Positions 47,927 to 58,951 of a stretch of 64,000 nucleotides of DNA are shown here, in pieces. This stretch comes from Bathymodiolus brooksi (Eukaryota > Mollusca > Bivalvia > Mytilida > Modiolidae): NCBI GenBank assembly GCA_963680875.1, contig OY804579.1:26335804-26399803 (forward strand), read 5' to 3'. Every line of letters starts with the position of its first letter. Within the stretch, counting starts at the first letter, position 1. The notes under the pieces are model-generated. The model was not told the DNA's origin. It saw nothing but the letters and a program-made list of their open reading frames with translations, and did no database searches. The translations under genes were made by a program, and so were the position numbers.

Positions 47927-48695
47927 ATATATATATATATATATAAATAAAGTCTAAGGGAATCTACCAACCAGAGAACTTAATGAATATACGTCTGAAA
48001 ATATATATATAACATAATTGTTTTATAAAAAAAAGGCTTTATTTCTAACAATCTGGTAGATGTGGAAATTGATTCAAACAATCAATCAAAATCGTCCTGA
48101 ATGTGTTATCAAAGAAATACAAAACATTATCACATATTTTGTTGCAATATGTTCATTTTTGCATGTCAAATAAATTCAACATCAGGTATCTGCGCAGTGG
48201 TCTCAAAGATTTTATGCCAAAGTACAAGGAATGATTATGCATAAAGATATGCATACAATCGTATTTCACTCAAATTAACACATTTCAAAATATTGAAATA
48301 AAGCTTAAAAAACCTGAAACGGAATATATATATATAATTATCTGAAATGTATACGTCGAGTTGAATAGGAATTTCCATTCAAATGTCGACGTCTTGGGTA
48401 GAAATGCAAACATTTTGTAACGTCATTGTACAGATCGACATTGTTTGATATCTTTTTGAAACCAGACTCGAAACAAAAATATTTTTAAGTTGAAAAAGGC
48501 AACTTTCTTAAGGATTTATTTTCGCAATTTGTCAGTTCAAAGATCTTTTCTGCAATATAAAGTTCAATATAAAATATGCGATAAATAGATTATGACATGA
48601 AAATGTCCATATTAGCTATTGGACTTGATATGGGAGTCTCGGGCTGATACCAGGACCGATATGGAAAATGTCATGTAGCAATCTCTTATCATTTA
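47927..48695. other. No gene seen
   Basis: Begins with a (TA)n run. A weak imperfect palindrome near 48594-48676 pairs GACATGAAAATGTCCATAT with ATATGGAAAATGTCATG and may be a MITE remnant. Confidence 0.5.
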
Positions 48696-48699
48696 TAGT

Positions 48700-49930
48700 A
48701 TTCTGTGGAATGGAAAGAATGATCAAATTAAACGCACAGTTATTATTAATGGATATGAAGAAGGAGGCTTAAAATGCCGCATATTAAATCTTGTTGTTGT
48801 GCATTGAAAATATATTGGCTCCATAAACTATTAGATTCACTGAATTTCTCATTCTGGAAGAATTAACTTCTTAGTTCAAAACAAAGGTGGACAGTGAATA
48901 ATATTCTACATTCAAATAAAAAGTTTTGGAAGAACTGGTAGGGAAATCAAATCCATTCTGGAATGATGTATTATGTAATTTTTCAGAACTCAAATCAATT
49001 GATATTGATATTTGTGATAAAACTAATGTATTGAGTCAATCCATATGGTTTAACCTCTTTCTAAAGATTAATGGGAATATGTGCTTTCATAAGCAACAAT
49101 GTGAAAATGGTATCTTTTTTATTAAATGGTTTCGTAACACCAGATAATTAAAAAAAAATGTACACATTTAATGAATTTGTGGATACTTATAACGTTAATA
49201 TTAATTTTGTGGAATTCTATGGTATTATTAGGGCAATTCCAAATGATTGGAAGCAAACAATTATAGATGAAAATATAAAACTTGACAGAATATGCAATGA
49301 AATAGTTGAAGAAAAAAAAACAGAAGCAAACCTTGTAAATATTTCTATAAATTATTTATTCAGAGAAATATTATTACTTATTAATTGTCATAAAATATAG
49401 GAATACGATTTAGAAACTTCTATGGAAGATTGGCGTGGTATCTATTCTCTGTAATTTTGTATAATTAAAGACACAAAACTACAAAGCTTTCAGCTTAAAC
49501 TATTGCTCATAATTGTGCATCTCAATTCATTCCTATATAAATGTGATCTTAAAGAAACAGAAGTGTGTACTTTTTGTAGGGAAACTAAGGAACATCTGTT
49601 AAATCTATTTTGGAATTGTAATTTAGTTCAACATTTTTGGTTTGCTGTTAAAACTTTTTAATGATTTGTGGTATTACTCTTCCATTAAATGCAAGCAGAT
49701 AACTCTTGGAATATCCGAGAGAAACATTGAGAATCAAAATAGAGTAAATGATATCTTGTTAATTTTAGATGTTACATGTATATAGGTGCAGATGTAAGGC
49801 AGAAAGTCCACACTTACACGGGGGTCTTGTAACCCTCAAATATTATATTGAAATAGAAAATGACTCCACCTTTTACATATTTCTCAAGCTGAATTAGCAA
49901 ATTAACAAAAAAAAAGCAAATGGTTTAAGA
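48700..49930 (+). pseudogene. L1/Tx1-like LINE C-terminal fragment
   Basis: Early text reads INGYEEGGLK near 48750. The 48926-49147 frame gives NPFWNDVLCNFSELKSI and SIWFNLFLKINGNMCF. The 49158-49400 frame gives MYTFNEFVDTYNVNINFVEF. Beyond it, TKLQSFQLKLLLIIVHLNSF and CTFCRETKEHLLNLFWNC (a Cys/His cluster, about 49570-49620) follow. These are the thumb and C-terminal zinc-like region of L1/Tx1-group reverse transcriptases. The polymerase core is absent, as expected from 5' truncation at insertion. Confidence 0.78.
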
Positions 49931-51890
49931 TTGAGACGGCAATTAATGGTTGAATATCCTTTGATACATATTATTCTTGCAATTTAAATTGTTTGAATGA
50001 AAACAAAATATTTGTATATGTATCGTTTGTTTTGTGTATTTTTCATCTATAATGTCTGTATTGATTTCATTCGTACAACACTTTTCTATTTTTAAAATAA
50101 ACAATTACAAGAAAAAGAATAAACAACTATTACATTCGTGTGATGTGACATCCAGAATTGTCAACACTAAAGGAAACAGCTCCTAGCGAAGTGACAATTT
50201 ATGTAGGTCACATTTCCTTGAACATTTCATCCCGAATGCAGAACAGAGGAGCCATTGATATTGTTTACGAAAATATGTGACCAACTCATACTAAAGTCGT
50301 AAATAAAACAAGGGAATGTCACAAATTAGTTTGATTCTAATAGGAAAATGTACTAAAACTACAAGAATTTATGTTGCGGTATTGACAAATTTATAACATT
50401 TTTTTAGCACAAATCACATTGTGGGGTCAGTGTCTACATGTTTAATGCATACATTGAGTATTTCAATATGTAACATACAACAAACAGAAAATAAGGGGTG
50501 GGTGGGGGGGGGGGGGGGGAGTCAATACTAATCTTAATGAATATAACAAAGAATACATAATTAGTTTTATGCAGATTACAGACGATATTTAAAGTTTTCA
50601 AGATATTTAATGAAATAAATGATGGTTAGCATACATGCATCAATAGTTGTTTCTTATAGAGCGAACCTAATGGTTTTAGCACATTTTTTTATTCGCCAGT
50701 TTCAGTTGTCTGAGACTAATTACATATAGATGCTTGATTCAAAGTACTGGTTAGAATCGGAAAAATATCCTATTACCGTATACGTATTCACATAAACTTT
50801 TGTCAATTCTTTTACAATTATTAATAAATTAGTATTACTAATACAAAAATATATAATAATTATATTTTATTATAGCATGACAATGAACTTAAGCTGCTCA
50901 GAAAAAAAGTTAAATGTGCTAACAAGATATTTATACTTCCTTACTAACATTAATTTGCAATGAATTGATATCCCCCCTAAAAAAACATGACAAAATAATA
51001 TCATATATTAAATTCATATACGTTTCATCTTCATATCTTCCTCATGCAGAAATACAAACTATTAATCATATTATTGCGGTCTGTCTTCTTTCAATAACTA
51101 GTAGGAATGACAGATCATGACACCACCGTTATCACTAAGACTTACCACCAACAACAGAGAGGATACATATGTGGCGCTGTTATGCGGAATACAAAATTTA
51201 AAAAGCTCTATTATAAAAGTAACGTAAAACCAGTATAATAGATTTGAAAAGATTATTACACATGGAAACTAATTCACATGCAGTAATAAACATATATTGC
51301 GAGCAACACTTGCATATGGGGTATATATATACATGTATAATTCAAGTGGACAATGTTCCAGTGAGTGTGTATCTAGAGGAGTTATACAGCGTGTCGTTCT
51401 CACCTTTGACAACTTATCTGTTTGCACTGTTGTAGTATTATTCTCCCCTTTACCTCGTTTATGACACTATCCTATGTGGCAGGTACAACGTGAGGTGCTA
51501 GCTCCCCTTTCGGAACATTTGGTGTCATTCCTTTATTGATGGGGCCCGTTTCAACCATCGTTCATTATTGTTTATCTCTGTGCTGTGCTTCTTGACAGCG
51601 AGTTTTCTTTCTATATTGATTTACGATTTTGTTCTTCCGACATTGCTATTATGTTTATTTAGCATAAAGACAGAGACAGACAAGGATTTCGCAATCGTAT
51701 TATTTCGTCCGTTCGTCAGTCAGGGTCTCAGTGAGAGGGAATACTCGCTTTGAGAAAAAAAATGATGGTTGAGCATATAAGGATGGCTATAATAATATTG
51801 TTTTTATTCTCTATCAACATTGAAGCAATTAAAAATATCAAATGTGTCCCATAAATTCATGTAGAGTAACTAAGTAAAAAATCAAAAGTT
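49931..51890. other. AT-rich, no gene seen
   Basis: Includes a poly-G run at about 50505-50519. Frames at 51244-51435 and 51568-51753 lack any recognisable domain. Confidence 0.6.
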
Positions 51891-52072
51891 AATTGTCAGA
51901 AATGCTCAAAACTTTGGTTTGAAGATTTAAAAAAAACATTACCATAGGCTTTATCGATAACGTGACTCATATATTTCCGATATACTGAGGTAAAACCGAC
52001 TGGTTTACGATACTTTGCTTTGAGCATCTCTAACAAAATGCTTACATATGAAACTTTGATTATATTCTGACA

Positions 52073-53010
52073 AAATAAGGGTAATAACAAAATTACCGAA
52101 CTCCGAACAATCTTACAAAGGGAAAGTCAAAACTCATAAGTATATAAACAGACAAAATCAGTCAACAACCGGAAAACTGTGAAAACCGTAATGACACTGA
52201 CTTGGTACAGGCATTTCTGAAGAAATGGTGGGTTGAATCAGATTTTAAAGCGCCAAACCTCCCCCTTTCATTACGGCTCAAAGTTTCCGGCTGTCACTAT
52301 AACAGTATTTATAACAATACTTGAACAAAACAGGTAAAACAGTTTTCAAAGCAGCACCAAACTCAGTGAAGTAAATGTCAAAAACACTTTTACGTCACAC
52401 ATTGATAAAAAAATATTTTTGACATTTTTGTTTACACCTTATCTTTATACATTTTCACTATATGAAAATCCATCGTTTATAATCTTTTCTGCAGAGACGG
52501 AATATATTTCGACAAGATCTTGGTATCGGAATATAAACTTTTTAAGAGATCGAGGTATAAGTCCAAAAATGATGCGGACGAAGCGATATCTGTGGTCTCT
52601 TTAACTTCCAGCTCTGGAGGATATATCAATGGAGGAAATTCTGCAAATCTAGAATTATTGATAGATAAAACGTCATCAATATACCTGTATGTGAAATTAA
52701 AGGCTCTAGCCTCATGAATCTTCTTATCTTTTACAAGCTTTTGAAGAAACTCCGACTCATATGAGTATAAAAATAAATCGGCTAGAAGAGGGGCACAATT
52801 CGTACCCATTGGTATGCCGACGACCTCTGAAACAGTATCCCTCCAAAGGAGACAAATATGTTATCGATGAGGAACTCCAGCATACTGATCACTTGTTCCT
52901 CGGAGTAGCATGTTTTACCTTCTTGAATTTTGTTTGAAAAATATGTGGAATTGTAGCATAACACAACAAATTTTGAGCCATAGTTTCTATGACTGAAAGC
53001 TTTGTGAATT
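52073..53010 (-). pseudogene. Penelope-like reverse transcriptase copy P4, 5'-truncated
   Basis: Shares the 3' boundary and the whole 3' region of the 31.8-kb copy with few differences. The 52809-52477 frame holds MGTNCAPLLADLF, YRYIDDVLSINN, LEVKETTDIASSASFLDLYL, then jumps to a tail ending LQKRL. The GVYISQ block is deleted here, whereas P3 lacks the SASFLDLYL block, so the deletions are complementary. The element stops abruptly at about 53010 inside the reverse transcriptase, typical 5' truncation. Confidence 0.9.
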
Positions 53011-53877
53011 TGCTTACATTACGTTATTGTGAATTGGTTGATAAAAACTTTGTTTTGAGCAATTATGACAACAAGCCTACATTCACGTTTTTGTGACCCG
53101 ATGAAATGTATTAAGTAATTACGAATTCGTTCATAGTTTTAGATATTCTCCACAACATTCGGAAATTTGTCTTCAGTCCATTGGGACCACACATTATTAC
53201 CGTTTCATATAATTGATTTTTCTTATACTTATATAATTATTTGCAGCATCACATATGGTGAAATCGAGGTGCTTCCGCAATAATTATATAAGACCTTATA
53301 TATTACGTATTGTCATATCTTGAAAGACAATCAAAATGGAAAATATAAAGAAAGACTAACTAATTTAGCACCACAAGGAGAAATTTTCCAGAGAAGTATA
53401 AACGTTTGGAAGACATGTAATTTATGCCTCCCAATATATCAGATTTGACAAGGACAACATTGTTTGTGTGGCTTAGGCAGGGATGTCAAATAATTTGTCC
53501 CATGTTTTGGTTTAATTGTATTTATCTTTACAGGTGTTGTGATAAGCTTCAATGACACCACATTTTATTGTCCAATTAAAAGCGTGTCAACATGCTTCTA
53601 TTTATAACGAAAGCACACCACAGGTTAAGTTTTACTTGCTACTTACCGTACTTCAGTTTTAGATGCACGAAGATACATTTTGTACTATCGAGCTTAATTG
53701 GAATCTTTTAATAAATGGGTGTTTTATTATCTCAGGGTAACTTTAATCGCCATATATGAATAATTGTTGATTTTTGGTATTTTGTATTTAAAATCTGATT
53801 TTTAATGAATTAATTTCCCTATTTCAATAGCCAGCATATGGAATATAGCATAATGCTACTGTGTATTTTCTCAGTCA
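53011..53877. other. No gene seen
   Basis: AT-rich sequence without coding or repeat structure that I could recognise. Confidence 0.5.
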
Positions 53878-53880
53878 TTA

Positions 53881-54181
53881 AAGAACGACCATTTAACTTG
53901 AAAGGGGGGGGGGGGAGAGGGGTCATGGTTTTTTTTCTAAAAAAAAATATTCTGATTCCCAATGTTGCTGAAAAAAAATATTCTGATTTTGGTGGAGGAA
54001 AAAAAAATAATATGATTCAGAGTTTTTGTCATATAACCTAATGTTAAATTCTGGAAAAAAAATTCGCGCTTTGCGCGACAAATAAAAATATTCTAACTCT
54101 TGTGTTGTCCGAAAAAAAAATTCTGAACGAAACAAAAAACCATAACCCCCCCCCCCCCCTTCAAGTTAAATGGTCGGTCCC
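53881..54181. mobile_element. Complete 301-bp Harbinger-like MITE with TTA target duplication
   Basis: TTA flanks both ends (53878-53880 and 54182-54184). The termini AAGAACGACCATTTAACTTG (left) and CAAGTTAAATGGTCGGTCCC (right) are inverted, with G/C runs and T/A runs inside. The interior contains an AATTCGCGCTTTGCGCGACA hairpin motif. A TWA-type three-base duplication and short inverted ends suggest the PIF/Harbinger superfamily. The truncated relative lies at 42714. Confidence 0.9.
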
Positions 54182-54184
54182 TTA

Positions 54185-54735
54185 GTATGCTATATGTACT
54201 GTGAATATTCTCAATTGTTGGTATGATACTGAATTTTCTCATTTGTTAGCTATCTTACTCTAATCCATTATTTCAGTATATTTAGAAAGTAAAATCTTTA
54301 TTATTCAATTATTCATAATTATATGAGTGTCTGGATTGCTGTTCAAACTGTGTCTTGAAGGCCTCTCTGATGATGTATCTTCTTCCCGTTTTGAAAATTG
54401 TGTTAAAATGTCCATTAAAAAAATTAAGTATTTTAAGAAGCAAATTTGATGCCAGAAGATGGATAGCATACAGGATTTTGCACCATTTACCCCAGACCCC
54501 CTGCCGTAAATACCACCTAGCTGCGAGAGGTCGGAAACTCGCTTCGCCAGTCTATTATTTCTCCTATAACTTTTATTTTTTTCTCCTACAACTCAAAAAA
54601 TTAATGACATCCCTTTTAAAGCAATTTAAAATGCCCCATGCAATACATATTACGTACTCGAGATTGAATGCAACTGTATGTTGTTGAAACATGTATTGCA
54701 TGATTGAAAACAGGATTACCTATATCCGCTTCGAT
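54185..54735. other. No gene seen
   Basis: The 110-residue frame at 54355-54687 has no recognisable domain. Confidence 0.5.
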
Positions 54736-54739
54736 TTTT

Positions 54740-54828
54740 GCGTGTATAATGAGGTCCGATTCGTCTTGATTGCCATTTGTTAAATAGGGGGTTCATGTTT
54801 TATATATGTTATCTCTATTTATTTAAAA
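54740..54828 (+). repeat. Short PLE 3'-tail fragment
   Basis: GGTCCGATTCGTCTTGATTG and GGGGGTTCATGTTTTATATA parallel 7445-7530 in the tail of copy P1, in the same orientation. Confidence 0.5.
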
Positions 54829-55045
54829 GAGTTTGGAGATACCAAAGGGGCAATCAGAATCCGTATATTGAAGAAGAAGAAGAAGAAGAAGAAGAAGAAG
54901 AAGAAGAAGAAGAAAAAGAGATAACACCATGGCCAAAAGAAAAATTACAAAAGAACATACCACGATCTACAAAACATACACATCAAAATAAAGATCGAGT
55001 AACACGAACCCACTAAAACATGTGCGCTGGAAGGGTATACTGGTG
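54829..55045 (-). repeat. PLE 3'-tail fragment with expanded GAA run
   Basis: Begins (forward) GAGTTTGGAGATACCAAAGG, the inverse of the PLE 3' end. It continues with an expanded GAA run (54869-54914), ATGGCCAAAAGAAAA, GATCTACAAAACATACACAT and ATCGAGTAACACGAACCC. Compare 55898-56115, where the same sequence follows a reverse transcriptase. Confidence 0.8.
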
Positions 55046-55084
55046 TCCAACACGATATCCATATCATATTCTGTTCATATCGAT

Positions 55085-55315
55085 TAACAGTAAAACAACG
55101 GGTGTCAAATGTAGAGCAGGAACTGATTAACCTTCCGGGCGCCCGAATTCACCCCCGGGTTTTGTGGGGTTTGTGTTGCTCGATCTTGAGGTTTCTGTGT
55201 AGTGTTTTACGCCATTATTGTCCTTTTGTCCTTTTTCTTTTGGTAATTGCATTATTCGTCCTTCTTTGATTTACCGCATCTGACTACCCCTTTGGTATCT
55301 TCAAACTTTTCAATG
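55085..55315 (+). repeat. PLE 3'-tail fragment, inverted relative to its neighbour
   Basis: Ends CCCCTTTGGTATCTTCAAAC and contains TTTTTCTTTTGGTAATTGCA and GGGTTTGTGTTGCTCGATCT, the inverse of the 54829-55045 block. Together they form a diverged inverted pair. Confidence 0.75.
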
Positions 55316-55379
55316 TCACAAAGCAAGGAATTATGAAATAATGATAGAAAGTGATTTGATTAAAATCCATTACCAAACC

Positions 55380-55895
55380 AAGTGTGCATATATCCCAAAT
55401 CAAATGTACATATACCCCATATCAAGTGTGTATGCTCCAAATCAAGTGTACATATACCTCATATCAAGTGTGCATACTCCAAGTCATGTGTGCGTATACC
55501 CCATATCAAGTCTGCATACTCCAAATCAATTGTACATACTCCATATCGAGTGTACATACTACAAATGTAACCCAAATCAAGTGTACATATATCCCAAGTC
55601 AAGTGTTTATATGCCCCAAACTAAGTGTACATATATCCCAAGTCAAGTGTGTATATACCCCAAGCCAAGTGTACATATACCCCAAATCAAGTGTGTATAT
55701 ACCCCAAATCAAGTGTACATATACCCCAAATCAAGTACATATACCCCAAATCAAGTGTTCATATATCCCAAATCAAGTGTTCATATATCCCAAATCAAGT
55801 GCACATATATCCCAAATCAAGTGTTCATATATCTCAAATCAAGTGTACATGTATCCCAAATCAAGTATTCTATATATCCCAAATCAAGTGTACGA
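55380..55895. repeat. 22-bp minisatellite, open in all three forward frames
   Basis: About 23 units built on TCAAGTGTACATATACCCCA plus two bases. Since 22 is not a multiple of three and the unit contains no stop in any forward phase, each frame reads through the same 22-residue cycle, giving frames of 187, 180 and 98 residues with YPKSSVHIPQIKC-type repeats. It abuts the 3' end of copy P5. A two-unit fragment lies at 59886-59935. Confidence 0.95.
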
Positions 55896-55897
55896 AG

Positions 55898-56698
55898 AGC
55901 TTGAAGATACCAAAGGGGTAATATAATCCGTAAATCGAAGAAGAACAGACAACACAATGGCCAAAAGAAATAGGGCAAATAGGCAAACAACGATTTACAA
56001 AACATGACACATAAAACTAAACATCGAGTAACACGAACCCCACTAAAAACTGGGGGTGAACGCAGGTGCTCCGGAAGGGTGAGCAGTTCCTACTCCACTA
56101 GTGGCACCCGTCATGTTAATCTAGTTACACACCCGGTGATAGGTCATGAATAAGGAAAGCACCGGAAAGTGTTTGCGACAAGTGGAACATATCCATTGTC
56201 ATTTGTGACACAGATATTCCATAGCGGTCAACCAAGCAATGGTGGCGACTGTAAAAATTTCAAAGTGATGCATTCAACTTAACCAAGTGGAACACTTTGT
56301 TCAGTAGCTTCCTTGTTAGCAGCAACCCTCTATCATGGAAATCATGATAGGAACCACGATCTCTGTAATATCGTGTCCACTGAGAGATATATACTCCATA
56401 TGCAGGTGCTGCTGGAATGTTGTCACATATAAATGGAGAGTTCACAATGCGAAAATTTAAATCCTTCGAGATGTAGGTCAAAGTATGAAGCAGTCCTATC
56501 TGTATCTGTGGTATCCTTTATTTCAAGTTCAATGAGATAGATGCGATCAACTAGTCTTATTTAGTGAAAGGACATTATCTATATAGCGGAACATGGAATT
56601 AAAGGATCGGGTTAGCTTCTTTTCGCTTCTCTTGAGAAACCCCTGTATACAGGTTGCCTCATACAAATGTGGACAAGTTCATTATTAATATGTTTAAC
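55898..56698 (-). pseudogene. Penelope-like element copy P5 with its 3' tail
   Basis: From 56698 downward: FRYIDNVLSLNK (second catalytic Asp replaced by Asn), then YLIELEIKDTTDTDRTAS. The 56481-56260 frame follows with IPAAPAYGVYISQWTRYYRD and LLLTRKLLNKVF. After stops the 3' tail runs through CTTCCGGAGCACCTGC and GGGGTTCGTGTTACTCGAT to the end CTTTGGTATCTTCAAGCTC at 55898. This copy links the dispersed tail fragments to a reverse transcriptase. It is cut off at 56698 where copy P6 ends. Confidence 0.88.
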
Positions 56699-57372
56699 AA
56701 ATAAGGGTAATAACAAAATTACCGAACTCCGAACAATCTTACAAAGGGAAAGTCAAAACTCATAATTATATAAACAGACAAAATCAGTCAACAACCGGAA
56801 AACTGTGAAAACCGTAATGACCCTGACTTGGTACAGGCATTTCTAAAGAAATGGTGGGTTGAATCACATTTTAAGGCGCCAAACCTCCCGCTCTCATTAC
56901 GGTTCAAAGGTTCCGGCTGTCACTGTAACAGTATTTAAATACAGGAACAAAATAGGTAAAATAGTTGTCAAAGCAGTACCATATTCGGTGACGTAAATGT
57001 CAAAAATATTTTTACGTCACACATTGACAAAAAAAAATTTGACTTCTTTATCTTTATACATTTTCACTATATGAAAATGCATCGCCTATAATTTTTTCTG
57101 CAGAGACGGAATATATTTCGACAAGATATTGGTATCGGAATATAAACTTTTTAAGAGATCGAATAAGGCGAATCTTTTTATAGCCCTGGTCCAGTAGCCT
57201 GTTTCTCAGATGAAGATGACGTTTCAGGAAATCAGAATAATTGCTACTGGCCCTTGCATAGCGAATCAATTGCGAGATGTAAACACCATATGCAGGAGAA
57301 GCTGGTATATTGCTGCACATGTTTGGAATATTTATGATTTTAAAATTGAAGTCGTCCCGCTTATCATAAATT
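56699..57372 (-). pseudogene. Penelope-like element copy P6 (P3/P4 family), 5'-truncated
   Basis: Has the common 3' end AAATAAGGGTAATAACAAAA at 56699. The minus frame 57320-57054 gives SNIPASPAYGVYISQLIRYA, LRNRLLDQGYKKIRLIRSL and YLVEIYSVSAEKI, preceded by YDKRDDFNFKIINIPN near 57370-57325. It keeps the region deleted from P4 and from the 5' side of P3's gap, so together the copies outline the family. Confidence 0.88.
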
Positions 57373-57660
57373 TTAAATTAATAATGATCATACTAATTTA
57401 CAGTTTTATATATACATATATGTTAATGTTAGTAATTAACTTGATGTTTACATATCCAGTTCTAATTTTATTATATGGTTGATTGACTTTAAATTACCAC
57501 TGTGAGTACTCTGATTTCTACTCACTTTTGACCATTGGTCATACTGCTCTATGAGTAGTATTTTTGTCTAGTTCTGACCGGTTTATTCTTGATATCTTGC
57601 TATATAATCTCTGTAACTTTATTATATTGTTTAGACTTGACTAGCGGATACATCCTTACA

Positions 57661-58415
57661 GTGAACAGAAATCAACAAAACTACTCAACAATGGACTTAC
57701 CTGTTGAATTGGTTGGACTTCTCAAGCACGCAGGGATAGATGGGGGAAAATTAACTTGGAACCTACAGGTTAATGCCAGTGCTATATCAGTCAAGCTGAT
57801 GTGGATCAAGGCTGAGAACCCCGTTGAAAAAACAGGACAAGTTACCAGCCAGGTCCAGAAAAAGAAACGCCTCTCTCCTTCCACCAGGAAAAGAAATGCC
57901 CAACGCATCAACCAGTGGAAGGCGAAAAGGAATGAAGGCGTTGGTGACAGTAAAATATGTGCTCCTACACAGACAGACGACAGTAATTCCATAACAGACG
58001 AAATTACACAAACCGAGCAACTACACAGCGACGAACAAGCCCTCCACAAACCAACACCATTGACACAAATAAGGGAGCGATCGACCCAGACAAGAAGTAA
58101 TTTTATTGGCAGGCAATTAACGCCTACAAATACCTCAATACGGAAGAAACCCGGACACCATGGAATAAATTTACAACTGTACAAAGTTCGTACATCAGAG
58201 GTAAACTATCATATAACACTGAATTCAAAGACGGATCGGTGTCCTTCTCAGAGTCATTCGACCCGGACGACCCAGCATTAATAGATCGCTACCCAGATTA
58301 CACCACAGAAACAGACCATGGTGACAGATCGCCAACACCCACACAACAACGGGGTGAAAACAGCAATCGAAAGGCTTGTAATAAAAAGGAAAATCTGTCC
58401 GCAATACCTGATTAG
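57661..58415 (+). pseudogene. Unknown gag/ORF1-like protein, frameshifted
   Basis: A likely start at 57691 gives MDLPVELVGLLKHAGIDGG, KLTWNLQVNASAISVKLMWI, then a basic segment KKKRLSPSTRKRNAQRINQW and a Thr/Gln-rich part (EITQTEQLHSD). Near 58105 the sense moves to another frame: AINAYKYLNTEETRTPWNKF, YNTEFKDGSVSFSESFDPDD, DRYPDYTTETDHGD, ending at TAG 58413-58415. Composition stays protein-like across both frames, so it was once one ORF of about 240 residues. I cannot name the family; a basic, nucleic-acid-binding ORF1/gag-like role is a guess. A splice-acceptor-like TTACAG (57655-57660) and a donor-like GTGAGT right after the stop could also mark an exon. Confidence 0.5.
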
Positions 58416-58950
58416 GTGAGTCGGACGTAAAACTCTCATAATACTACTATATTGTCAATGTGGAACAAGCTGAACTGAGAGAAACATATAGGCCGTCGCC
58501 TATATTATAAGGTATTTGCACATTTACTTATTTCATTCTTTAAAGTTAATTTGCTAATGGTGGTATCTTTTTGTGTGAATATTTGTAGCAAGAATAATTT
58601 ATTTGATTCTTATTTATATACGTTTTCTAATTGGTTTGAATATATATTTTCATTATAATGTTGACAAGTAAATTAAGTGGATTGATACTATAATGAATAG
58701 TTTTCACTGTGTGTTAAATTATTTACATGTTAGTCGTCTGTTTGATATATATAAATTGATAACTGATTTTAAATTGTATTATTAATATAATATTGCCATT
58801 CAATTTTATATGGTATTATTGAACAAATACAAAATTATATATTTAATTAATATGTAATAATTTGTGTATTTCAGATCTGTCATTGCCTTATTCTAATATA
58901 ATAAAGTATTTATGAGAACGTTCCGCTTTCATTTTATTGAGGACCTGATT
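58416..58950. other. No gene seen
   Basis: AT-rich. An AATAAAGTATTT polyadenylation-like site lies near 58900. Confidence 0.5.
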
Positions 58951-58951
58951 A

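Noticed and set aside
46790..47957. Plus-strand frames opposite the 47-kb Penelope-like element
   Set aside because: They are antisense shadows of the reverse transcriptase and nuclease and show no domain.
55341..55926. Proteins of 187 and 180 residues with YPKSSVHIPQ repeats
   Set aside because: All three forward frames give the same cycle from a 22-bp unit, which is expected from the repeat and not from coding selection.
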